Part shown: piece after piece, positions 37,960 through 46,369 of the stretch
Layout: each line of letters begins with the position of its first letter
How positions within the stretch are numbered: the stretch's first letter is position 1
Source of the DNA: JBGPQJ01 sp963709295
Lineage (GTDB): Bacteria; Chloroflexota; Anaerolineae; Anaerolineales; Villigracilaceae
Assembly: GCA_963709295.1 (NCBI GenBank)
Contig: CAVPVW010000002.1
Span: forward strand, 62,001-126,000
DNA length: 64,000 nucleotides
Reading direction: 5' to 3'
Made by a program: the position numbers and the translations under genes
Notes under the pieces: model-generated
Databases searched by the model: none
What the model was told of the DNA's origin: nothing
The model's input: only the letters and a program-made list of their open reading frames with translations

Positions 37960-40200
37960 TTATTCGACACGAACCGGAGCGTAGTCCGCCACCGCCTTCG
38001 CCACCTGGCGAAGTTCGAGCCATTTTTGTTCTCGAGGCCGCTGGGCGTGAGGATCACCCAGATCAGGGAAATAAGCCAGACTGGTGAATTGAATTTGACC
38101 GGCCTGGCGGCCAATGCAAACGGCCGGGGCAAGGTCGCTGTAGGACTGCTCGATGAGATAGGAGAGGGCGCGCGCAGTCAAACGGGTGGCTTGGATGCGG
38201 TCAAAGGGGGAAGGTCTGCCTCCCTGCTGGGTATGCCCCAGAACGCATCGCCGCACATCAAACAGGTCCTGGCTTTCCTTCTCGAAAAGCCGCACCAGAA
38301 AATCGGTCGTGTAATACGGATCTGCATATTCACTGCGGACGATCAAACCCAGCCTTTTTCCATGCTCAAATCCATCCACCAGGCGAACGACATCTGACCG
38401 CAAATCGTCGAGCGTGATTCCCTCTTCAGGCAGATATACCCGTTCCGCACCGGTTGCCATGCCCCCCATTAATGCCAGATAACCACAGTCGTGACCCATC
38501 ACCTCGATGACATAACACCTTCGAGAGGCAACGGCGGAGTCCTTCACCTTGTCCACATCGTAGACGATACTGTTGAGAGCGGTATCCGCGCCGATGGTCA
38601 CCTCCGTTCCCGGGAGGTCGTGATTAATCGTTGCAGGCACGCACACAATCGGACGACGTAGGGAAGGAAATTCCCTCTGCATGGAATGTAAATCATAGGC
38701 AAGCCGATACCCTGACCAGCCTCCGATGATCAGCAGCCCATCGATGTCATACCGGGAAAATTGGTCTGAGACACGTTTGAATTCATCCTGAACGGGAAAA
38801 TCCCGGCTTGTGCCCAATTCAGCACCGCCGCGGTTGACCCAACCGTGAACGCTCATCCAATTCATTTCCTGGATTTCATCATCCAGTAACCCTTTCACCC
38901 CATTGTGGATCCCCAGCATCACATGACCCTGGTCAAGCCCCAGGCGGATGGCCACACGGGCGGCGGTATTCATCCCCGGAGCCGGCGCACCCGCATGCAT
39001 CACTGCCAGCCTGAGTGGTTTCTGGCCTTTTTCGGGTGGTTGTGGATGAGCCCGCAGGAGTGTATTTAGATTGTTGTACGACTCCACAAATCCACGTCCA
39101 CGCAGGGACATGGCTTCCTGATAGTTTTGCTGTTTCAATAAGTCAATCACCTGGTGGGTTTTCTGGACATTCTCCATCAGCGGGGAGCTGACCACGCTGT
39201 TGCCACGCAAGCCGATTAATTTGGGTTCGCTGTCCGCGGGTGAATTTTTCAATTCCTGGACGGCCGAATAGCCCAACATCGTGCTCATATTCCTGTCAAA
39301 GGCGCTGGGAGCCCCTCCGCGCTGAACATGCCCGAGAATGGTTGTGCGTGTGTCCTCCCCCAGGCGCTCGGTCAATACTTGTTTGACATAGTCACTGGTA
39401 ATCAGGTTCCCATTGCGGTCTGTCGCCCCCTCCGCTATCAGGACAATATTATGCCGTCTGCCCCCTTTGCGACCAGCTTTAATCCTGTTGCAAAGGGCAT
39501 CCTCCCAGCCTTCACTAGGGGGATTCTCAGGGATCAAAACCCAATTGGCACCAGTGGCCAACCCGGCCATGAGCGCGAGATAGCCGCAATGCCTGCCCAT
39601 GACTTCGACGACGAAGCTGCGTTGGTGGCTGGCAGCGGTGCTGGTGATGGCGTCCACCGCCTCCACGATGCGATGCAAAGCCGTGTCAGCCCCAATGGTC
39701 ATATCCGTGCCGAACATGTCATTGTCAATGGACCCGACCAGGCCTGCGATGGCAAGATGCGGGTGCGCCTTGGCTTTCTCCTTGGACAGGAATCCTTCTT
39801 TCACCAGCTCCGACAACAATTCATCCCATTCCTGTCGGAAAACATTGGCACCCGTCAGGCTTCCATCCCCGCCAATAACCACCAGTGCATCAATGCTGTT
39901 ATTGACCAGGTTCAAGGCAGCCTTTCGGCGGCCTTCACGGGTTCGGAATTCATCCGAGCGCGCTGAGCCGATGATCGTGCCACCCTGCTGGAGGATCCCG
40001 CCCACATCGTCCCAGCCCATCTTGCGGATATTTTTTTCGCCCTCCACCATTCCCTGGTAACCCTCGTAGATGGCAAAGACCTCTAATCCGGAATTGATGG
40101 CAGTTCGGATCACTGCCCGAACAGCCGCATTCATCCCCTGCGAATCGCCCCCGCTGGTCAAGACACCTAAATTATGAATACTCTTCTCAATCTTTTTCAT
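37960..40200 (-). CDS. Tandem-domain 6-phosphofructokinase
   Basis: A 746-residue protein made of two phosphofructokinase domains in tandem, as in eukaryotic PFK. The first half has GVLTSGGDSQGMNAAVRA, VVIGGDGSLTGA, GSIDNDMFGTDMTIGADTAL with catalytic Asp, and VMGRHCGYLALMAG, so it should be active. In the second half these become HAGAPAPGMNTAARVA, IIGGWSGYRLA in place of GGDGS, and ATINHDLPGTEVTIGADTAL, which loses key residues; it may have become regulatory. ATG at 40200 has AAGGAT about ten bases upstream; a GTG at 40230 is the alternative. Phosphate donor (ATP or pyrophosphate) cannot be fixed by eye, though GGDGS favours ATP. Confidence 0.92.
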   Translation of the reverse strand: MKKIEKSIHNLGVLTSGGDSQGMNAAVRAVIRTAINSGLEVFAIYEGYQGMVEGEKNIRKMGWDDVGGILQQGGTIIGSARSDEFRTREGRRKAALNLVNNSIDALVVIGGDGSLTGANVFRQEWDELLSELVKEGFLSKEKAKAHPHLAIAGLVGSIDNDMFGTDMTIGADTALHRIVEAVDAITSTAASHQRSFVVEVMGRHCGYLALMAGLATGANWVLIPENPPSEGWEDALCNRIKAGRKGGRRHNIVLIAEGATDRNGNLITSDYVKQVLTERLGEDTRTTILGHVQRGGAPSAFDRNMSTMLGYSAVQELKNSPADSEPKLIGLRGNSVVSSPLMENVQKTHQVIDLLKQQNYQEAMSLRGRGFVESYNNLNTLLRAHPQPPEKGQKPLRLAVMHAGAPAPGMNTAARVAIRLGLDQGHVMLGIHNGVKGLLDDEIQEMNWMSVHGWVNRGGAELGTSRDFPVQDEFKRVSDQFSRYDIDGLLIIGGWSGYRLAYDLHSMQREFPSLRRPIVCVPATINHDLPGTEVTIGADTALNSIVYDVDKVKDSAVASRRCYVIEVMGHDCGYLALMGGMATGAERVYLPEEGITLDDLRSDVVRLVDGFEHGKRLGLIVRSEYADPYYTTDFLVRLFEKESQDLFDVRRCVLGHTQQGGRPSPFDRIQATRLTARALSYLIEQSYSDLAPAVCIGRQAGQIQFTSLAYFPDLGDPHAQRPREQKWLELRQVAKAVADYAPVRVE

Positions 40201-40264
40201 TTGTGGTTTATCCTTGATTAAATTCCCCACTAGTATAATGGATAATTTTCCCGGTTGGTCGGTT

Positions 40265-40295
40265 AAAACAAAAAGGGCGGGATCGCTCCCGCCCT
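40265..40295 (-). terminator. Intrinsic terminator after nrdJ
   Basis: AGGGCGGGA (40274-40282) pairs with TCCCGCCCT (40287-40295) around TCGC. On the minus strand it is followed by TTTTTGTTTT. Confidence 0.93.
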
Positions 40296-40308
40296 AAATC
40301 GGCAAGCC

Positions 40309-42938
40309 TCAACACTCACTATAACCGCAGGCGTAACATTTACGGCAGCCTTCTTCATTGACCACGGCTGCCTCCCCACACTCCGGACAAAGGTCACCAA
40401 TTCTGTGTTGAACCAAGGAAGGAACCGGTTCCGGATCATAAGCCGTACTGTGACCGTTTCCTCCATTACCATTTCCATCCTCGGTCATGGATTCTTCTTC
40501 CACACGATGCCAATCCTTCCCATTAAGGTACTCGGCAAGCACCTGCCCGACACCATCCGGGAGTGACCTGACCCTGTTCGGGCCAAAACCAAGCGATCGT
40601 CCACCGCCAATACCGGTCAATTGACGGACAATTTCCAGCAGCCTGTCGCGTGGGGTGATGGGCGATGAAAGCCGTAAAATATAGGAGATTAATCGCCCAA
40701 TGGCCTCGGAGACTGCTGCGGTTTCAGAGCCAGCCTTTGCCGTGTTGATGAACACTTCAAAAGGCTGTTCTCCGCCATTCTCATTGATCGTAATGAACGC
40801 CTTGCCAAGCGGCGTTTCAATATTATAGGTCTCTCCGTGCAAAGACCGCGGTCTCGGTTTCTTCGATTCTGCCCAAATGACTGTTTGTGCATCCATCTCT
40901 TCCCCCCATCCATGGTTTCCTCGGTTTTTGGTTCACCTGTCCAAGTGGTGTCACCTGGTTGTTTCTTTTCCAGCGTAGCCTTTGTTTCCAAAACGACCTT
41001 GTCGCGTGAACCAGTGACGTATACTGTAATCCCCTTGCATCCAAGCTCCCAAGCCAGCATATACGCTCTGGCAACATCCTCCGGCGTGGCATTTTCAGGG
41101 AAATTTACCGTCTTCGAGAGTGAATTATCGACAAACGCTTGAAGGGCTGCCTGTGTCCGAACATGGTCTTCGGCGGTGATATCGGCTGAAACCACAAAGG
41201 TTTGCCGGATATGCTCCGGCACATCAGGAATTCCCTGGCAGGAACCTTCTGCCATCACCCGTTCAATTATCTCCTGCAACTTTTCCTCGCCCAACCCGGT
41301 CTTGCGCAAAGCCTGCTCGAAGCGTGGACTGGCGTAGGTCAGCTGAAGATCCTTGCCATTATCGTTGACATGGCGGATATAGGCCAAGGCAAAGACGGGC
41401 TCACAACCATAGCCTTCACATCCTGCAACGGTCGCGATGGTCCCCGTCGGAGCAACCGTAGTCTGGGCAGCATTTCGGATTCCATGGGTGCGAATCCCCA
41501 GTTCGACTTTTTTCCAGTCCACCTCGGGGCGATCCCAATCTGTGGTGTATTCGATAATGGAATGAGGTGCCTCCCAGGTCATCTGGTCCGGGTCATAAAT
41601 GGATCCCTGAATGGCAGGGAAAGGTCCGCGAGCTTCGGCCATATCGATGCTGGTTAACATGGCATGATACCGGACGAATTCCATCACCAGTGCCCCGAAC
41701 TCCTGTCCCTCGATGGAGCCGTAACGCACACCCTTGTGGTACATCAAGTCAGACAAGCCCATGATTCCCAATCCGATTCGTCGGGCCCGGTGAGCGGCTT
41801 CCTTCAATTGCGGTACCGCCGGGACGTAGGCATTCGCCTCCACCACGTCATCCAGGAATCGGGTCGATAATGCAACGCTGTGCTCGAGATCATCCCAATC
41901 GACCAGTCCATCGGGTCCGCAATGTTCCGCAAGATTGATCGACCCCAGACAGCAGTTTTCGTAAGGACCAAGCCATTGCTCTCCGCAGGGGTTGGTCGCT
42001 TCCAGGGGGTAAAGGTGGGGAACAGGATTATCTCGATTGGCGGCATCCAAGAAAAGCATTCCCGGTTCACCATTATGGTGGGCCTGATCAACAATCTTAT
42101 CGAATAATTCCCTCGCCCTGATTGTTTTGTAGGTCCGAACAGGAATGCCATCCTTCTCAGCCTGTTCAAGTGTTCCTTTGAAGCGGCGATAATCCGGTGA
42201 GGTGATGTCTGGAAACCGCAAGTCCCATTCCGCATCGTTCTTGACCGCTTCCATAAAGGCATCCGTGATTCCCACGGAGATGTTGAAGTTCGTGATGGCG
42301 TTTTCACTGGTTTTACAGGTAACAAACTCTTCAACATCCGGATGGTCCACGCGCATGACCCCCATATTGGCACCGCGTCTGGTTCCGCCCTGGGCAATTT
42401 CGCCAAAGGCATGGTCATAGACTTTAAGGAAACCGATCGGACCGGTGGCCTGTCCGGCGGATGATTTTACCAGCGAGCCCTGAGGTCGAAGGCGTGAGAA
42501 GGAAAATCCGTTCCCGCCGCCGGTCTGCTGAATTAACGCAGCATCTCTGAGGGTCTGAAAGATACCCGCCTGGTCGCGGCCCATATCATCGGAAATGGGT
42601 AGCACAAAACAAGCCGCCAGCTGCCCCAGGGGGGTCCCCGCACCGGTAAAGGTCGGGGAATTCGGGAAAAATTTTCGGCTGGTGAGAAGCGTATAGAACT
42701 CACCCGCCAACGTGATCACATCCGTTCCCCACTGCTCTTCAACTTTCGCAATGTGGTAAGCAACGCGCCAGAACATCTCCTCGACGGTCTCAGCCGGATT
42801 GCCGTCATCGCCTCTGCGAACATATCGGCGAATGAGCACCTGCCGTGCATTCTCGGTTAATTCGACCTTGGGCAATCCCTTGGGCATGGGAGGGGTTGGC
42901 AGAAGGCCATGCTTGTTCTGGGCGGTTTTTATCACCAT
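40309..42938 (-). CDS. nrdJ: B12-dependent (class II) ribonucleotide reductase, one frame break
   Basis: Reduces ribonucleotides to deoxyribonucleotides with adenosylcobalamin, without need of oxygen. Family blocks: KFFPNSPTFTGAGTPLGQL, GGTRRGANMGVMRVDHPD, ATNPCGEQWLGPYENC with the active Cys, and APTGTIATVAGCEGYGCEP. The frame breaks at six C on the plus strand (40902-40907); a seventh would join ETMDGG to EEMDAQTVIWAESKK. The C-terminal part holds the dimerisation region and a terminal zinc-type CPECG-CRKCYACGYSEC. Corrected length is 876 residues. It lies 121 bases after nrdR and should be repressed by it. Confidence 0.95.
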
Positions 42939-43012
42939 CTCGCTTCTCCTCTAAAGACTGGGGTACCTATCACTAAGCCTGATAAAACGACATTGCGACC
43001 TGTTCTCAAGCG

Positions 43013-43036
43013 GGACAATTAATTCCGTTATTGTCC
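43013..43036 (-). other. Hairpin between nrdR and nrdJ
   Basis: GGACAAT (43013-43019) and ATTGTCC (43030-43036) can form a seven-base-pair stem. There is no T run after it, so it may be an mRNA-stability element or partial attenuator. Confidence 0.35.
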
Positions 43037-43059
43037 TGCTGTGAAGTGGCCGCAATTAA

Positions 43060-43509
43060 TTAGCTTTCGAGCAGTCGATCAATTTCGCCGCGAATTGAGC
43101 GAAGATCGTGCAATCGCAGGTAAACTATGGCGTAACGTATATACGCAATCTGATCAAGCTCTTTTAATCCAGCAATCGCCAGGTCCCCCACCACCCTTGA
43201 GGAGACTTCAGCCTTGCCCATTTTCTGCAGTTGCGATTCTATCTGTCCGATCAATCGTTCAATATCCGCAGCAGATACGGGACGCTTGGCACAGGCGATG
43301 CGGATCCCACGCGCCATTTTTTCACGGTCAAATTCCTCGCGGGTTCCATCCTGTTTAACGATTAATGGAGTGGAGAGGATGGGGCGTTCGTACGAACTGA
43401 AGCGCTGTCCGCACTTCAGACACTCACGCCGCCTGCGAATACCGCCATGGCTGTCGTGGGTTGTATCGAGCACTTTTGAGTCGTCATGCTGACAGTAAGG
43501 ACACCGCAT
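43060..43509 (-). CDS. nrdR: Transcriptional repressor NrdR
   Basis: A 149-residue repressor that senses ATP/dATP through an ATP-cone and represses ribonucleotide reductase genes. The N-terminal zinc ribbon reads RCPYCQHDD...RECLKCGQRF with four Cys (3, 6, 31, 34 or close), and the ATP-cone follows from PLIVKQDGTREEFD. Size and order match the family. AGGG lies near the start. It precedes nrdJ in the same direction, and its own promoter is covered by two NrdR-box-like sites. Confidence 0.97.
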   Translation of the reverse strand: MRCPYCQHDDSKVLDTTHDSHGGIRRRRECLKCGQRFSSYERPILSTPLIVKQDGTREEFDREKMARGIRIACAKRPVSAADIERLIGQIESQLQKMGKAEVSSRVVGDLAIAGLKELDQIAYIRYAIVYLRLHDLRSIRGEIDRLLES

Positions 43510-43540
43510 ATGGCCCTGATCATAGATAGAACAGATGTTG

Positions 43541-43556
43541 CCGCCATATATGGCGG
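43541..43556. promoter_or_regulatory. NrdR box 1 (proximal)
   Basis: The perfect palindrome CCGCCATATATGGCGG fits the NrdR consensus core (C-w-A-T-A-T-A-T-w-G). It lies between the putative -10 and the nrdR start, 31 bases centre to centre from box 2. Confidence 0.65.
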
Positions 43557-43560
43557 TTTT

Positions 43561-43589
43561 GCAATAAGAATCCCCTATATCTTGTGCAA
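43561..43589 (-). promoter_or_regulatory. nrdR promoter
   Basis: On the minus strand TTGCAC (43584-43589), a 17-base spacer and TATTGC (43561-43566). NrdR box 2 overlaps the spacer and -35, and box 1 lies just downstream. Confidence 0.55.
43572..43587. promoter_or_regulatory. NrdR box 2 (distal)
   Basis: CCCCTATATCTTGTGC matches the right half of the NrdR consensus well (TATAT-T-TGTG) and the left half partly. Its distance of 31 bases from box 1 equals three helical turns, as is usual for paired NrdR boxes. Confidence 0.6.
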
Positions 43590-43678
43590 ACTAAGGGCAT
43601 TCTAACATACCTAGATTTGCTTATCAAGAGGACTAAAGGGTGATTAACCTTAAAGTTTTCTGAGCCGATTCAGGAAAC

Positions 43679-44529
43679 TCACAAATCATGCTTGAGTTGC
43701 TGTCTAAAAGTCCTGCAAACAAAATCCAAAATGTATCGATGCGTTTCTTCTGCGTTGGATTGGTGCGGGACATGTCCTGCTTTCAGGCTTATCCCCTGCC
43801 CGTGAGGCAGGCGATTTATTAAGCGCTCAAAAGAACGAGGATCGAGCGTACTATCTCTTGATCCGTAAATCACCAGAGTTGGAGTATTGATGTTGGGCAA
43901 ATAGGGCTCGAGGTTACGAGCTGTAAACGGGAGCTTGAAAATTCCCGGTGCCGCCTGTCGATAATTCTCCGCCATTTGCTTGCGGATTTTCTGCGGAAGG
44001 TCGTGTTTAAGCAAATATCTACCGGGGTTGAGAAAACTGGTCGCCTCGACCATCCAGTCATAGAACCATCCTGGGACACGTCGTCGGGCAGCCGCAGCGA
44101 TCATGTTTTCGCGATAACCCAATCTCACCAGAGCAGGAATCTGATCCGGAGAGAAAAATGGATTAATCAGAATCATCCCCAAGATTTGATCCGGATAACG
44201 CAACGCATATTCCAAGTATCAGGTAGCCTCCCATGGAATGACCGACAAGGATGGGAGACACAGCCAACTCAAGGCTGCGAATCCATTCCACCAATGTATC
44301 GAATACATTTTCGAGATGATAATAGTCCAATCCTTCAGGTTTGCAGGAATCGCCATGCCCCGGCAGATCAAGGGCAATGGTTTCCATTCCTGCATTTTCT
44401 TAATTCGAATGCAAGATCGGACCAATCCTGCAAAGACGCCGCAATACCATGCACCAGAATGACAGGCTGCCCGTCCCCCTCCCGGATAAAATTTAGGTCG
44501 CAAAAGTTATTGGGGGTGACTCTGTTCAT
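43679..44529 (-). CDS. Alpha/beta hydrolase, two frame breaks
   Basis: About 282 residues after two repairs. In order: an oxyanion strand QPVILVHGIAAS, ALDLPGHGDS, the nucleophile elbow LVGHSMGGYL (Ser in GHSMG), a lid region, TLVIYGSRDSTLDP with the acid, and SLKAGHVPHQSN with the catalytic His. The first break lies at TTTT (44395-44398), where removing one base gives ELRNAGMETIALDL; the second near 44214-44219, where removing one gives LILEYALRYPDQI. Substrate unknown; many of these are esterases or peptide/haloalkane hydrolases. With two breaks a real pseudogene is a little more plausible here, but all catalytic motifs are intact. Confidence 0.82.
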
Positions 44530-44757
44530 ACCGTCTGGCAAATTATCACCTGTGTAAATCCATCCAAAAACAGATTTCCTTTTGCATCAACTGCTCTGTG
44601 GCTTGCCAACCATAACCAAAAAAATAATTAATGCCAACAACATGAAACCAAGATGGTATCCATCTGCATAGTGTAAATAAGTTGACTGTTGTTGTCAATT
44701 TATTAATACATTTCTCATTTTACAGGCTATAATGAATTTCAAGATAAGGAATATTTT
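44530..44757. other. Intergenic region before the 69-residue gene
   Basis: No gene is supported between the divergent hydrolase and small-gene starts. It holds a TATAAT at 44728-44733 on the plus strand and otherwise A/T-rich sequence. Confidence 0.5.
44728..44733 (+). promoter_or_regulatory. -10 element of the small gene
   Basis: TATAAT, 24 bases before the ATG at 44758. The -35 region is poor. Confidence 0.45.
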
Positions 44758-44967
44758 ATGCCCGATCAACTTACCTGCCCCAATAAGCCATTTGAAAATT
44801 GGACATCCATTGCGGGAGAATGCAAATTCATCGTGCGCACGGAGTCCGGTAAAGGGGCAGAATCCGTCAAGAATGCCGGGGCATCAAATTCCTCGAAAAA
44901 AGAAGTCAAGCCGTCGGATGACACAGCAATACTCAGCATGGAAGACCATCTTAAGAAACCAAAATAG
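44758..44967 (+). CDS. Small protein of 69 residues, unknown
   Basis: Begins MPDQLTCPNKPFENWTSI with two Cys (7 and 22) and continues into a Lys/Ser/Glu-rich hydrophilic tail. I recognise no family. Support for a real gene: AAGGA eight bases before ATG, a TATAAT 24 bases upstream, and a strong hairpin 18 bases after the stop. A 115-residue frame overlapping it on the same strand has no such signals. It precedes the DUF58 gene but is separated by the hairpin. Confidence 0.5.
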   Translation: MPDQLTCPNKPFENWTSIAGECKFIVRTESGKGAESVKNAGASNSSKKEVKPSDDTAILSMEDHLKKPK

Positions 44968-44984
44968 ACCAAGGTTATTCATCA

Positions 44985-45016
44985 CAACTCGCCCTGCCTT
45001 GAAGCAGGGCGAGTTG
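44985..45016 (+). terminator. Strong hairpin after the small gene
   Basis: CAACTCGCCCTGC (44985-44997) pairs perfectly with GCAGGGCGAGTTG (45004-45016) around CTTGAA. The T run after it is interrupted (CTTAACCTATTTTC), so termination may be partial. Confidence 0.7.
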
Positions 45017-45063
45017 CTTAACCTATTTTCCCCTCACCTCAATCTTACCTATTCCATCTGGCA

Positions 45064-45069
45064 TATAAT
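45064..45069 (+). promoter_or_regulatory. -10 element for a probably leaderless DUF58 mRNA
   Basis: TATAAT followed by six bases and then ATG at 45076. No clear -35. Confidence 0.5.
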
Positions 45070-45075
45070 CACAAC

Positions 45076-46369
45076 ATGAATGCCCGATGCAAGCTAAAAG
45101 CCCGATTGCTCCCAATAATCCTCATTCTACTTTTTTTTATGCAGATTATTGATCCCTCGCGAATTTGGACCTCCCTGCTGGTCGGCTTTGGAGGAGCCTG
45201 GTTGCTGGCTTACCTATGGGCGCGTTCGTTGTCCACGAGTATAAAGATTTCCCGCGAGATGCGGTTTGGGTGGGCGCAGGTGGGAGATCAGTTGGAGGAG
45301 CGGTTCACCCTTGTCAACTCGAGCTCGTTGCCGGCGACCTGGGTGGAGATCTCGGACCAATCCACAATGCCCGGATATTCAGCCTCCTTGGCGACCGGTG
45401 TGGATGGAGGCAGCACCAGCCAATGGGTTACAACCGGGATATGCAAACGGAGAGGGCTATATTGGCTTGGGAATACAAGGGTTTTTACCGGAGATCCACT
45501 TGGGATCTACGAAGTGACCCTGGAAGATCTGGCGCGTACGAACTTGATCGTCATGCCCCCGGTTATTCCACTTCCGCAAATCGAAATCACGCCAGGGGGG
45601 TATCTCGGCGAAGCGAGACCGCGGCCAAACGCGCCGGAACACACGGTCGGGGCAGCCGGCGTTCGAGAGTACTCTCCTGGCGACAGCCTGCGAACCGTCC
45701 ACTGGAAAACTACCGCGAGGAAAGAAAAACTATTCGTCCGACACTTTGACGGCGCACCTGCCGGGGACTGGTGGATTCTGGTTGATCTTCAAAACGAGGT
45801 GCAGGCAGGGGAAAATGAAAACTCGACCGAGGAACATGCCATTATCCTGGCTGCATCCCTGGCGGATAAAGGTTTGCGTGCCAGACAGGCCGTCGGACTG
45901 GTCGCCAGCGGGAATGACCTGGTTTGGATTCCGCCGCAACCCGGGGGAAATCAGCGATGGGAAATTCTGCGCGCATTGGCAACCGTATCGCCGGGCTCCA
46001 CTCCCCTGGCTGAATTGCTGGAGCGGATTCGCCCTATTCTCAGCAAGCGATCAAGTCTCCTGCTCATAACGCCAAACATTAAATTCAGGCTGGCTTCAAG
46101 GCTTGGTGAAATTGTCGTGGCGGGGGATTGTGCCGACAGTCATCCTCCTTAACCCTTCCACTTTCGGAGGAGTTGGTGATGCAGGTGGATTATCATCGGC
46201 TTTGGGAGAGATGGGAGTCTCGAGGTATATCATTGAAAAAGGCATGCTCGATAAGCCGGAAGCCAGACCAGGACATCTCGGTCAATGGGAGTGGCGGGTT
46301 ACTGCCACCGGGCGTGCGGTGCCTGTTAAACTGCCTGGGGATTCAGCCTGGAGGAGGCTGGCAGGATGA
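45076..46369 (+). CDS. DUF58 domain protein, one frame break
   Basis: About 430 residues after repair. Two N-terminal hydrophobic helices, then a beta-rich region (ERFTLVNSSSLPATWVEI) and the DUF58 signature GVREYSPGDSLRTVHWKTTA near 195-215, followed by a von Willebrand-like domain (WWILVDLQ). DUF58 proteins work with MoxR AAA ATPases and TgpA-like transglutaminases. The frame breaks at AAA (46074-46076); removing one A changes LITPNIKF to LITPTLNSGWLQGLVK and leads into GIVPTVILLNPSTFGG and GQWEWRVTATGRAVPV. The end overlaps the transglutaminase start by four bases (ATGA). No MoxR gene is next to it. Confidence 0.88.

Noticed and set aside
39328..39966. 212-residue plus-strand frame opposite the phosphofructokinase
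   Set aside because: It lies wholly antisense to a well-supported gene and shows no family motifs or start signals.
44732..45079. 115-residue plus-strand frame over the small gene
   Set aside because: No SD at its start and it reads through the hairpin; the 69-residue frame has all the signals.
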